32,964 bases of DNA, taken from positions 1 to 32,964 of the forward strand of contig NZ_JAFNAW010000039.1 of the NCBI RefSeq assembly GCF_017356265.1, read 5' to 3'. Position 1 is the stretch's first letter. Each line of letters begins with the position of its first letter. The notes beneath the pieces were generated by a model. That model saw nothing but the letters and a program-made list of their open reading frames with translations. It searched no databases and was not told where the DNA came from. The DNA is from Paracoccus fontiphilus. Its GTDB lineage: Bacteria; Pseudomonadota; Alphaproteobacteria; Rhodobacterales; Rhodobacteraceae. This document shows, piece after piece, positions 16,218 to 24,221 of the stretch. The position numbers and the translations under genes were made by a program.

Positions 16218-17056
16218 GATGTCTTCTTGGTCCTGAGTTCTTTCAGCGCGTCTTCAAGTCGGGTGGTGGCCGATCCGGGGCGTAGCGGCTTCTGCTGCGT
16301 GTCCGACGGGGACCAACCCGTCAGGAAGACCAGATCGAAGGTCGCGGCGACACGGGACGGATCGTCGCGGTCGGGGTGGTGTTCGGCCATGATGGCGGCG
16401 GCACGCGCAAGGACGTCGCGGCGCGTCGGCCGGCGCAGGCGGGCGGCCATGGCGTTCCCCTCGCCCATGGCGCGCAGGTCATGGGCCAGGTGGATCAGGT
16501 CGCGATAGCTGGCGCGCTGCGACACCACGTCCGCCACCGGCAGGGCCAGCCCGGCGCGGCCCAGAAGCTGGCCCATGTCGCGGATCTCGCCCATGGGCAG
16601 GACGCGGGGGGACAGGCCGCCCGTCACCTCAGCCTCGGCCTGGGCCAGGGCGGATCGCAACTCGTGCAGGGTCTGGCCGCCGAAACAGGCGGCGATGAAC
16701 AGGCCGTCCTCTCGCAGGGCGCGGGCGCATTGCACGATCTGGCCCACCGGGTCATCGGCCCAGTGCAGGGCCATGGCGTGGATCACCAGGTCATGGGCGC
16801 CGGGCTGCAGGTCCAGGACCGGATCGTCCGGGAGGATGCGGGCATCGGGAAAGGCATCCGTCCAAACCGCCGGAAAACCCGTCACCACGGCGGGGGCGGT
16901 AAACCTTCTGTTAATCTCGGACAGCCTATCCTGGATCTCGTCGGCGGCGATCCGGTGCAGCACATCGACGAAGCCGAGGCGATTCGCCCGGTCGCGCTGG
17001 CGCAGCAGCGCGGAACGGTCGGTCAGGGCGGGGCGGTCTGGCGCGGGCATGGTCAT
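16214..17056 (-). CDS. BioC/NDUFAF5-like methyltransferase-fold protein
   Basis: The 280-residue protein has blocks typical of the alphaproteobacterial relatives of mitochondrial NDUFAF5: RDRANRLGFVDVLHRIAADE, HDLVIHAMALHWADDPVGQI, LREDGLFIAACFGGQTLHEL, and PMGEIRDMGQLLGRAGLALP. The usual SAM-binding motif I (DLGCGTG-like) is absent at its expected place, where the sequence reads PAVVTGFPAVWTDAFPDARI. NDUFAF5 hydroxylates an arginine of a complex I subunit, so a non-methylating role is possible. It is coupled to hemH by a stop/start overlap and is divergent from comF. An ATG six bases in is an alternative start. Confidence 0.8.
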   Translation of the reverse strand: MTMPAPDRPALTDRSALLRQRDRANRLGFVDVLHRIAADEIQDRLSEINRRFTAPAVVTGFPAVWTDAFPDARILPDDPVLDLQPGAHDLVIHAMALHWADDPVGQIVQCARALREDGLFIAACFGGQTLHELRSALAQAEAEVTGGLSPRVLPMGEIRDMGQLLGRAGLALPVADVVSQRASYRDLIHLAHDLRAMGEGNAMAARLRRPTRRDVLARAAAIMAEHHPDRDDPSRVAATFDLVFLTGWSPSDTQQKPLRPGSATTRLEDALKELRTKKTS

Positions 17057-17087
17057 GGGGGTGGAACATAGGGTGCTTCAGGGGGCG

Positions 17088-17825
17088 ATGAAAGGCGCGT
17101 TGCGCCTGCTTTATCCGCCGCAATGCGTGGCCTGCGGCGCGCCCGTGGCGGGCGGCGGCGACGAACCGGGCCAGCTCTGCGCGACCTGCTTTTCCGACGC
17201 GCGCTTCATCACCGGCGCGGCCTGCGCCCGCTGCGGGGTGCCGCTGCCCCATGACGGCACGGGCCTGGACGACCCGGACCTGAGCTGCGACGACTGTCTG
17301 GCGATCGCCCGCCCCTGGCAGTGGGGCCGGGCGGCGCTGGTTTATGCCGGCACCGCACGGCGGCTGGTGCTGGCGCTGAAGCATGGCGACAGGCCGGATC
17401 TTGCCCCCGCGCTGGCGGCATGGCTGGCGCGCGCCGCCGCGCCGCTGGTGCTGCCCGACACGGTCGTGGCGCCGGTCCCGCTGCACCTGCGGCGCCTGCT
17501 CAGGCGGCGCTACAACCAGGCGGCGCTGATCTCGGGTCGCGTGGCGCGGGCGCATGGGCTGGCGCATCGGTCCGACCTGCTGCTGCGCCGCCGCCATACG
17601 CCGGGCCAGGATCACGGCGGCGTCGGCGACCGCTTCGCCAATGTCGCCGGGGCGATTGCCGTGAACCCCCGCCGCCTGGCGGAGCTGCAGGGACGGCCGG
17701 TGCTGCTGGTCGATGACGTCATGGCTTCGGGCGCGACGGCGGCGGCGGCCGCGGACGCGTTGCTGGCGGCCGGATCGGGCCCTGTTTCGGTCGCGGTTCT
17801 GGCAAGGGCGGTCAAGGATGACTAG
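17088..17825 (+). CDS. comF: ComF-family phosphoribosyltransferase-like protein
   Basis: The 245-residue protein has an N-terminal zinc-finger-like region with CxxC pairs (QCVACGAPV, LCATCF, ACARCGVPL, SCDDCL). A PRTase-fold domain follows, with VAPVPLHLRRLLRRRYNQAA and the PRPP-binding loop VLLVDDVMASGATAAAAADA. ComF is needed for DNA import in naturally competent species, and many non-competent bacteria carry it. ATG at 17088 is preferred because AGGGGG lies just before it and the N-terminus KGALRLLYPPQCVACGA is family-like. Upstream ATGs at 17049 and 17055 would run into the divergent gene's start. Confidence 0.87.
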   Translation: MKGALRLLYPPQCVACGAPVAGGGDEPGQLCATCFSDARFITGAACARCGVPLPHDGTGLDDPDLSCDDCLAIARPWQWGRAALVYAGTARRLVLALKHGDRPDLAPALAAWLARAAAPLVLPDTVVAPVPLHLRRLLRRRYNQAALISGRVARAHGLAHRSDLLLRRRHTPGQDHGGVGDRFANVAGAIAVNPRRLAELQGRPVLLVDDVMASGATAAAAADALLAAGSGPVSVAVLARAVKDD

Positions 17826-17856
17826 GTAAGGGGAAGTCGACAAGGAACGTGACCCC

Positions 17857-18129
17857 ATGACCCAGCCCAAGATCACCATCTACACCACCCGCACCTGCCC
17901 GTTCTGCATCCGCGCCAAGGGCCTCCTGCGCGAGAAGAACGCCCGCTATGACGAAATCGACGTGGACGGCGATCCCTCGGTGCGGGCGCAGATGACCCAG
18001 CGCGCCCATGGCCGCCGCACCGTGCCGCAAATCTTCATCGGCGACCGCCATGTCGGCGGCTGCGACGACCTGTTCGACCTGGAACGCCAGGGCAAGCTCG
18101 ACGCGCTGCTGGCGGACAGCGCGGCCTGA
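17857..18129 (+). CDS. grxC: Glutaredoxin (dithiol, GrxC type)
   Basis: The 90-residue glutaredoxin has active site CPFC (in TTRTCPFCIRAKGLL), the glutathione-binding TVPQIFIGDRHVGGCDDL and the cis-Pro in TVP. It reduces protein disulfides and glutathione mixed disulfides using glutathione in the cytoplasm. It follows comF by 31 bases with an AAGGAAC ribosome-binding site, as is common in Rhodobacteraceae. The following 114-base gap to the MarR gene shows no clear motif. Confidence 0.95.
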   Translation: MTQPKITIYTTRTCPFCIRAKGLLREKNARYDEIDVDGDPSVRAQMTQRAHGRRTVPQIFIGDRHVGGCDDLFDLERQGKLDALLADSAA

Positions 18130-18243
18130 GGCGGCATTCCCGACGCAGGGTCCGGCCATTGTCGGGCTTGACCAAGGGGCATCGGGCGGGGCACGGTTGC
18201 GGCTTCGCCTTGCCCGCGACCTCTCCCTGTTGCCCGTGGACCC

Positions 18244-18717
18244 ATGCCCCTATCTGCGACCGAAACCGACCGTCCCCAGGCCAATGACCGGCTTGCCGCG
18301 AGCCTCTTTGCCGAGGTGCTGATCGCAGAACAGCTGTCTCGCAACCTCATCAGCAAGGCGCTGCCGCGCGGGATGCAGATTTCGCACTTCTCGGTGCTGA
18401 ACCTGCTGGCCCATGTGAACGAGGAACGCACCCCCGCCCAACTGGCCCAGGCGTTCCACGTCACGCGCGGGGCGATGACCAACACCCTGTCGCGGCTGGA
18501 ATGGGCGGGCCATGTCCACATCCGCCCCGACTGGGACGACGCGCGCCGCAAGTTCGTGTCGATCAGCCCCGCCGGGCGGGCTGCCCGCGATGCCGCCATC
18601 GCGGCCTTCATGCCCCTGATCGCCGAGGTCGTGCGCGACATCGGCGCCGACAAGGTCCGCACCGCCCTGCCCGTGCTGCGCGAATTGCGCATCCGGCTGG
18701 AAGGCGACGACGGCTAG
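18244..18717 (+). CDS. MarR-family transcriptional regulator
   Basis: The 157-residue protein has a winged helix-turn-helix from about residue 45 to 115: [40 protein letters not shown] (recognition helix), [20 protein letters not shown] (wing) and [12 protein letters not shown]. Dimerisation helices lie at both ends. The ligand and target are unknown. The usual MarR autoregulation cannot be tested because no clear palindrome was found upstream. The gene converges on ubiG with overlapping stops. Confidence 0.85.
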   Translation: MPLSATETDRPQANDRLAASLFAEVLIAEQLSRNLISKALPRGMQISHFSVLNLLAHVNEERTPAQLAQAFHVTRGAMTNTLSRLEWAGHVHIRPDWDDARRKFVSISPAGRAARDAAIAAFMPLIAEVVRDIGADKVRTALPVLRELRIRLEGDDG

Positions 18718-19457
18718 GCCCGCTGTGCCGTCAGGATGTAGTTCACCGACAGGTCGCGATCCGACAGGCGCCAGCCGAAGGTCAGGGGATTGAAGACCAT
18801 GCCCCGCCGGTCGGCCACGGCCAGCCCGGCGCTTGCGGCCATGGCGGCCAGTTCGTCGGGCGTGATGAAGCGGTTCCAGTCGTGGGTGCCCCTGGGCAGC
18901 CAGCGCATGATCCATTCCGCCCCGACGATCGCCGCGCCGAAGCTTTTCGCCGTGCGGTTCAACGTGGACAGGATCACCAGCCCGCCCGGCCGCACCAGAT
19001 CGTGGCACAGGGCGACAAAGGCTGCGGGATCGGCCACATGCTCGACGATCTCCAGCGCCAGGACCACGTCAAAGCGTTCGCCCGCCTCGGCCAGGGCCTC
19101 GGCCGTCGTGGCGCGATAGTCGATGGCCAGCCCCTGCTGGTCGGCATGGACGCGGGCCACCGCGATATTGCCCTCGGCCGCGTCGGCACCCACCGCCGTG
19201 GCACCCAGGCGGGCCATCGGTTCTGTGACCAGCCCGCCGCCGCAGCCGATGTCCAGGACCCGCAGCCCCCGGAAGGGGTGCAGGTCGCGCCGGTCGCGCC
19301 CGAACTCGGCCGCGATCTGGCCGGCGATATAGTCCAGCCGCAGCGGGTTCATCAGGTGCAGCGGGCGGAACTTGCCCTTCGGGTCCCACCACTCGGCGGC
19401 CATCGCCTCGAACTTGGCGATCTCGGCAGGGTCGATGCTGGTCGTGGGGCTGGTCAT
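18714..19457 (-). CDS. ubiG: Ubiquinone biosynthesis O-methyltransferase
   Basis: The 247-residue SAM-dependent enzyme carries out both O-methylations of ubiquinone synthesis. [56 protein letters not shown] (SAM motif I), [13 protein letters not shown] and [20 protein letters not shown] are family hallmarks. ATG at 19457 follows AGAAGGA. The longer upstream frame overlaps the divergent iminopeptidase gene and is excluded. Length is as usual for the family. Confidence 0.96.
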   Translation of the reverse strand: MTSPTTSIDPAEIAKFEAMAAEWWDPKGKFRPLHLMNPLRLDYIAGQIAAEFGRDRRDLHPFRGLRVLDIGCGGGLVTEPMARLGATAVGADAAEGNIAVARVHADQQGLAIDYRATTAEALAEAGERFDVVLALEIVEHVADPAAFVALCHDLVRPGGLVILSTLNRTAKSFGAAIVGAEWIMRWLPRGTHDWNRFITPDELAAMAASAGLAVADRRGMVFNPLTFGWRLSDRDLSVNYILTAQRA

Positions 19458-19505
19458 GGTCTGGTCCTTCTGGCGGGCGCTTCCGTCTGGGCTTATACTG
19501 GCAGG

Positions 19506-20471
19506 ATGGACCGATTGGCAGGACAAAACGCCGCATCGCACGGCCGGCTTCACCAGGGCGCCGAAGCCTTCGCCCGCCACGTTCTGGATGTCGGCGACGG
19601 GCATCAGATCTATGTCGAGGAAAGCGGCAATCCCCAGGGACGGCCGGTCGTGGTGCTGCATGGCGGCCCCGGCGGCGGTTGCAGCCCCTTCATGCGCCGC
19701 TTCTTCGATCCCGCGCATTATCGGGCGATCCTGTTCGACCAGCGGGGCTGCGGCCGCTCTCGTCCGCAGGCATCCGTCCACGCCAACACAACGCCCCACC
19801 TGATCGCGGATATCGAGGCGATCCGTCGGACGCTCGGCCTCGAATCGATGCTGCTGTTCGGCGGCAGCTGGGGGGCGACGCTGGCGCTGGCCTATGCGCA
19901 GGCCCATCCCGACAACGTCAGCGGGCTGGTCCTGCGCGGGGTCTTCCTGGGGATGCAGGCCGAGCTTGACTGGTTCTACGGCGGCGGCGCGGGCCGGTTC
20001 TTCCCCGACCTGTGGCAGCAGTTCTGCGAACCGATCCCCGAGGCCGAGCGCGGCGACATGATCGCCGCCTATCACAAGCGCCTGTTTTCCAGCGACGTGG
20101 GGCGGCAGGGGCGTTATGCCCAGCCTTGGCTGATGTGGGAAAACGCGCTTGCCGGGCTGCAATCGGCGGCGGTCAGCCACGCGCCCGCCGACTATGCCCG
20201 CGCCTTCGCCCGGCTGGAGAATCACTATTTCATGCATCGCTGCTTCCTGGACGAGGGCCAGCTTCTGCGCGACCGCCCCCGGATCGAGCATCTGCCCGCC
20301 GTGATCGTCCAGGGCCGCTACGACATGGTCTGCCCGCCCCTTTCTGCCTGGCGGCTGGCGGATGGCTGGCCGGGCTGCGATCTGCGGCTTGTCCCGGCCT
20401 CGGGGCACGCCTTGTCCGAACCGCGCATCTCGGCGGAACTGGTCAAGGTGATGGACGCATGGCGCGACTGA
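19506..20471 (+). CDS. pip: Proline iminopeptidase (alpha/beta hydrolase, S33)
   Basis: The 321-residue cytoplasmic aminopeptidase releases N-terminal proline. [20 protein letters not shown] gives the HGGPGGG oxyanion region. [13 protein letters not shown] and [19 protein letters not shown] (nucleophile Ser in GGSWG) follow, with a cap region including [20 protein letters not shown] (Asp) and [10 protein letters not shown] (His) complete the triad. It is divergent from ubiG with a 48-base gap. Core-type base composition ends just after this gene. Confidence 0.94.
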   Translation: MDRLAGQNAASHGRLHQGAEAFARHVLDVGDGHQIYVEESGNPQGRPVVVLHGGPGGGCSPFMRRFFDPAHYRAILFDQRGCGRSRPQASVHANTTPHLIADIEAIRRTLGLESMLLFGGSWGATLALAYAQAHPDNVSGLVLRGVFLGMQAELDWFYGGGAGRFFPDLWQQFCEPIPEAERGDMIAAYHKRLFSSDVGRQGRYAQPWLMWENALAGLQSAAVSHAPADYARAFARLENHYFMHRCFLDEGQLLRDRPRIEHLPAVIVQGRYDMVCPPLSAWRLADGWPGCDLRLVPASGHALSEPRISAELVKVMDAWRD

Positions 20472-20545
20472 CGAGACCTCTATTCAAGGATTGTTCAAGA
20501 GGATAAGTGCAACCACATAAGCGCAGCGAACCGTTGTAGGCATAA

Positions 20546-21356
20546 TTGTCGTATCTTTTCAGAACCGTATTTCGATACAAGACGGCGCGATTTCAAAAAG
20601 CGCTGCTTGGACGTGCTATCTTTGCAGAACTGCCGATGCCAGAGCTTGAGGCTCGACCCATCGAACTGCCCTGTCGCCCCGGTCTTTACGAGCCTGATCA
20701 ATTGAACCGCGTGCGAAGCTGCAATCGTGGTCATAGTTTGGCCTCGATGATGGAGGTCTGGACGCAAACCCGATGGATCGAAAGGCCGCTGGAGATTTAT
20801 CGCCTTGGATCGGCAAGCATCGTCGAGGGTGTCATTGCCACAAAGTATGCATTGCATTGGATGGCCTTGCAGAAGCCCCGGCTAGCGGATGCAGTGATGC
20901 AGGCTCCCGTGTCGGATGAAACTGTTATCACCAATTCCATGCAAGGTTTGGAATTCTTCGGTCATTGGCTTGGCGACGACTGTGCAGCTTACGAGGCTTT
21001 TCGCGACCATCCAGATCTTAAATCCATGTGCATGCCGGCATGGAACGATCTTCCCTTCTTCCAGCAGGCCTTTAACCAGCAATGGAATCAAAACGCGCTG
21101 ATCCAGTCGAAAAACTTGATCCTGCTCCGTGCGCTCGGATTTGATAGACGCAAAGCCGAGCGATATCGTATTCTTAGATCAAGACTCCGGGCGGCATACC
21201 GCGATGCAGTCGAAACTGGCAAGGTGGTCTTCATTCGCCGAGGCGCCAGCGCCAAGCCCCGAGCGACGATAGCAAATGAGGCGGAACTGCTGAGGCACTT
21301 GGAAGACCGAGGTATAACGATCGTTACACCTGAAGGAAATACAGGCACCTTTACTA
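20546..21356 (+). pseudogene. GT61-type (DUF563) glycosyltransferase, 3'-truncated by IS5-family element
   Basis: About 270 native codons are followed by a frame running into the IS. Segments such as ILLRALGFDRRKAERYRILR, VVFIRRGASAKPRATIANEA and ELLRHLEDRGITIVTPE fit the GT61 family, which makes cell-surface polysaccharides. The catalytic C-terminal part normally following the VTPE strand is missing. Only a TTG (20546) directly after a stop, or ATG 20636, is available as a start, and neither has a good ribosome-binding site, so the 5' end may also be damaged. Base composition is clearly lower in GC than the preceding genes, suggesting acquisition. Confidence 0.6.
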
Positions 21357-21372
21357 TGGTCCGTGGACATTC
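21357..21372 (+). repeat. IS5-family left terminal inverted repeat
   Basis: TGGTCCGTGGACATTC matches the reverse complement of 22182-22197 (TGGCCCGTGGACATTC) with one mismatch. Adding the flanking CTA/TAG extends the palindrome, so the exact outer base is ambiguous by two or three positions. Confidence 0.85.
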
Positions 21373-21425
21373 GTGGTTTCCCCACCGGCTGATTTCTGAT
21401 TCAAACTCCCCAAAGGGAGGTCTGA

Positions 21426-22183
21426 ATGGACGAGCAGCGGTTTGTGGTGACGGATGGTGTCTGGGCGCGCCTTGAACCCCATCTTTCCGGCAAGAAGAGC
21501 GACAGCGGGGTGACGGCCAAGGACAATCGCCTGTTCCTGGAGGCCGTTCTCTGGCGGGTGCGAACCGGTCTGCCCTGGCGTGATCTGCCATCGCAGTTCG
21601 GAAACTGGAACAGCGTGTTCCGCCGGTTTCGCAGATGGGCCAAGGGGGGTGTTTTCGAGCGCCTCTTCAGAGAGATCCGCGGCGAGCCCGATTTCGAATA
21701 CGCATTGATCGACGGCACCATTGTCCAGGCTCACCAGAAGGCGAGTGGCGCAAAAGGGGGACTCAGGCTCAGGCCATCGGGCGCTCGCGCGGCGGACTGA
21801 CCACGAAGATCGTGGCCTTGGTTGATGGCCTCGGCAACCTGTTCGACTTTCATCTCCTGCCGGGCCAGGCTCACGACCTGAAAGGCGTTGCACCGCTGAT
21901 CGAGGATGTCGCCTTTGACGCCCTTCTGGCGGACAAGGCATTCGATGCCGAGTGGCTGCTTGCCGAACTGGACGTGCGGGGTGCGAGCGCAGTCATCCCC
22001 CCAAAGGCGAACCGCACAATCAAGCGCCACTACGATAAACACGCCTACAAGTGGCGGCACTTAGTCGAAAACTTCTTCGCGAAAATAAAGGAGTTCCGGG
22101 CCATAGCCACGCGCTACGAAAAGACTGCATGTAGCTACGCGGCCAATTGGCATCTCACCGCGACCATCATCGCCTCAAGGTGA
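21426..22183 (+). CDS. IS5-family transposase, two frames joined by programmed -1 frameshift
   Basis: Frame A (21426-21800) begins MDEQRFVVTDGVWARLEPHL and carries the first Asp in YALIDGTIVQAH. Frame B, ending at 22183, continues QAQAIGRSRGGLTTKIVALV and carries the second Asp (LLADKAFDAEW) and Glu (HLVENFFAKIKEFRAIATRY). The shift site is the CAAAAGGGGG run at 21751-21760, where frame A reads SGAKGG and frame B takes over. Split frames with A/G slippery runs are usual in this IS group. All three DDE residues are present, so the element may be active. Confidence 0.9.
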
Positions 22184-22197
22184 ATGTCCACGGGCCA
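22182..22197 (-). repeat. IS5-family right terminal inverted repeat
   Basis: This is the partner of the repeat at 21357-21372. It overlaps the transposase stop codon (22181-22183) and is followed by TA at 22198-22199. Confidence 0.85.
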
Positions 22198-22310
22198 TAG
22201 ATCCCCGACGAGCGGCGTTGAAGGAAGACAACTTAAAGGACCTATCAGTCGATGAGAGGCGCGTTCTTCTCGCACTTCTCGAACGCATAGGTGCGCGGCT
22301 TTCACGCTAG
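22197..22310 (+). pseudogene. C-terminal remnant of an unknown gene, possibly MarR-like
   Basis: Immediately right of the IS5-family element one frame stays open for about 37 codons to TAG at 22308-22310. It ends with an amphipathic helix, DLSVDERRVLLALLERIGAR. This looks like the tail of a MarR-type regulator, whose last helix often has a D/E-E-R-x-x-L-x-x-L-L-x-R pattern. It is not the missing end of the GT61 protein. The identity rests on a short helix only. If right, the stress island once had its own regulator next to ftsH. Confidence 0.3.
22218..22246 (+). promoter_or_regulatory. Candidate heat-shock (RpoH-like) promoter upstream of ftsH
   Basis: TTGAAG at 22218-22223 and CCTATC at 22241-22246 are separated by 17 bases. 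This resembles alphaproteobacterial RpoH promoters (CTTGAA-type -35, CC(A/T)AT-type -10). It lies 80 bases before the ftsH ATG but inside the open remnant frame, so it is tentative. Nothing else promoter-like stands out between the IS and ftsH. Confidence 0.25.
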
Positions 22311-22325
22311 AGAGGGCGAATCGGT

Positions 22326-24203
22326 ATGGAGAGGAAGACCGAATACAACATCTGGTACTGGGTGGTGGCTTTCATAGCCGTGCTTTTCATCCAGAGCCTG
22401 ATCGCTGGCTGGCAATCCGTCGCTCCCATTAGCTACAGCCAGTTCGAGAAGTATCTCGCTGACGGGAAAATTTCTTCTGTCGCGGTCGGGTCAGACACTA
22501 TCACAGGCACCTTCGCCGAACCCGTCGACGGCAAGAGCCAGTTCGTGACGACCGTAGTGAATCCCGCGATCCTGCAGCGGATCGACCGCTCCGGCGTCGA
22601 GATCACTGGCGTTCCGCAAAACACTTTTCTCGGCACGCTGATTTCTTGGGTGGCGCCAGCGCTTGTCTTCTTCGGAATCTGGATGCTGCTGTTCCGCAAG
22701 TTCGCCGACAAGCAGGGTTTTGGCGGGTTCATGCAGGTCGGCCGCAGCAAGGCCAAAGTTTACATGGAAAAGGAAACCGGCGTCAGTTTCGCTGACGTGG
22801 CCGGCGTGGACGAGGCCAAGGCCGAGTTGGAGGAGGTCGTGGAGTTCCTCAAGAACCCGGCCGAATACGGAAAGCTGGGCGCACATATCCCCAAAGGCAT
22901 ATTGCTCATCGGGCCGCCGGGCACCGGCAAGACGCTTCTGGCGCGCGCGGTGGCAGGCGAGGCCGGCGTGACCTTCTTTTCGATCTCGGGCTCCGAGTTC
23001 GTCGAGATGTTCGTGGGCGTCGGTGCCGCACGGGTGCGCGACCTGTTCGAGCAGGCCCGGAAATCCGCCCCGGCGATCATCTTCATCGACGAACTCGACG
23101 CTCTTGGGAGGGCGCGCTCCTCCGGCCAGATCGCCGGTGGCCATGATGAGCGTGAGCAGACGCTGAACCAGCTTCTGACCGAGCTCGACGGCTTCGATCC
23201 TTCGGTCGGCATCGTGCTCCTGGCCGCGACGAACCGGCCCGAGATCCTCGATCCGGCGCTCCTGCGGGCGGGCCGCTTCGACCGGCAGGTGCTGGTGGAC
23301 CGGCCCGACAAGAAGGGGCGCATCCAGATCCTCGGCGTGCACATGAAGAAGGTGAAGCTCGCCCCCGATGTGGATGCTGAAAAGGTCGCGGCGCTGACCC
23401 CGGGCTTCTCCGGGGCCGATCTCGCCAATCTGGTGAACGAAGCCGCCTTGCTCGCCACACGGCGGAAGGCCGAGGCGGTGACGATGGACGATTTCAACAA
23501 TGCCGTCGAGCGCATCGTCGCCGGTCTCGAGAAAAAGAACCGCGTGCTCAATCCGCGCGAACGCGAGATCGTGGCGCACCACGAGATGGGGCACGCGCTG
23601 GTGGCGATGGCTCTGCCGGGGGTAGACCCGGTGCACAAGGTCTCGATCATACCGCGCGGGATTGGCGCGCTCGGCTACACCATCCAGCGCCCGACCGAGG
23701 ACCGCTTCCTGATGACGCGGGAGGAACTCGAGAACAAGATCGCAGTCCTGCTTGGCGGGCGCGCGGCAGAGAAGATCATCTACGATCATGTCTCGACTGG
23801 GGCGGCGGACGATCTGGTCAAGGCGACCGACATCGCCCGCGCCATGGTCGCGCGGTATGGGATGGACGAAGACCTCGGGCATGTCAGCTACGACACCGAT
23901 CGGCCCGGCTTTCTCGGCACCGGCGACCAGTCGTCTTGGCTGAACCGCCGCTACAGCGACGCCACTGCTGAGCGGATGGACGCGAAGGTGCGCGACATCG
24001 TGGATGGCGTGTTCAAGCGCACCCTCACCCTTCTTGAAAGCAATCGGGATCTTCTTGAGCAATCGGCGCAGGATCTCCTGCAACGAGAGACACTGGACGA
24101 GCCCGATCTGGTGGCAATTGGGTCCAAGGTGAAAAGAACGGAAGCGGTCGCTGCGTGCACTGTCACTGGCGCAGATGATCGGCGAACAACCCTGACTGGA
24201 TAA
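22326..24203 (+). CDS. ftsH: FtsH-type membrane AAA+ zinc metalloprotease (island paralogue)
   Basis: The 625-residue inner-membrane protease degrades damaged membrane and cytoplasmic proteins. Membrane helices lie at about 10-30 and 105-125 around a periplasmic domain. The AAA+ domain has Walker A GPPGTGKT (196-203), Walker [11 protein letters not shown] and the second region of homology with [20 protein letters not shown]. The zinc protease has HEMGH at 419-423 and a metal Asp near 495 in [13 protein letters not shown]. The C-terminus ([20 protein letters not shown]) is unlike housekeeping FtsH tails. AGAGGG precedes the ATG. Its position beside clpK fits the extra FtsH of tLST islands rather than the chromosomal copy. 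Confidence 0.93.
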   Translation: MERKTEYNIWYWVVAFIAVLFIQSLIAGWQSVAPISYSQFEKYLADGKISSVAVGSDTITGTFAEPVDGKSQFVTTVVNPAILQRIDRSGVEITGVPQNTFLGTLISWVAPALVFFGIWMLLFRKFADKQGFGGFMQVGRSKAKVYMEKETGVSFADVAGVDEAKAELEEVVEFLKNPAEYGKLGAHIPKGILLIGPPGTGKTLLARAVAGEAGVTFFSISGSEFVEMFVGVGAARVRDLFEQARKSAPAIIFIDELDALGRARSSGQIAGGHDEREQTLNQLLTELDGFDPSVGIVLLAATNRPEILDPALLRAGRFDRQVLVDRPDKKGRIQILGVHMKKVKLAPDVDAEKVAALTPGFSGADLANLVNEAALLATRRKAEAVTMDDFNNAVERIVAGLEKKNRVLNPREREIVAHHEMGHALVAMALPGVDPVHKVSIIPRGIGALGYTIQRPTEDRFLMTREELENKIAVLLGGRAAEKIIYDHVSTGAADDLVKATDIARAMVARYGMDEDLGHVSYDTDRPGFLGTGDQSSWLNRRYSDATAERMDAKVRDIVDGVFKRTLTLLESNRDLLEQSAQDLLQRETLDEPDLVAIGSKVKRTEAVAACTVTGADDRRTTLTG

Positions 24204-24221
24204 TGAAAACGGAGAAGACGA

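Larger units (their letters stand above)
21357..22197 (+). mobile_element. Complete IS5-family element (IS427-like), 841 bp
   Basis: Terminal inverted repeats of 16 bases with one mismatch lie at 21357-21372 and 22182-22197. TA flanks the element on both sides (21355-21356 and 22198-22199), matching the short TA duplications of this group. Two overlapping frames encode the DDE transposase through a -1 frameshift. The left flank is the GT61 gene but the right flank is not its continuation, so the element sits at a rearrangement junction. Confidence 0.85.

Noticed and set aside
18130..18243. Missing small gene between grxC and the MarR gene
   Set aside because: The 114-base gap has no frame with a plausible start and family-like sequence. 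A TTGACC is present but without a matching -10 box.
21355..22199. TA on both sides of the IS5-family element as proof of simple insertion
   Set aside because: TA is palindromic and common, and the two flanks belong to different genes, so the matching dinucleotide does not show a clean insertion.
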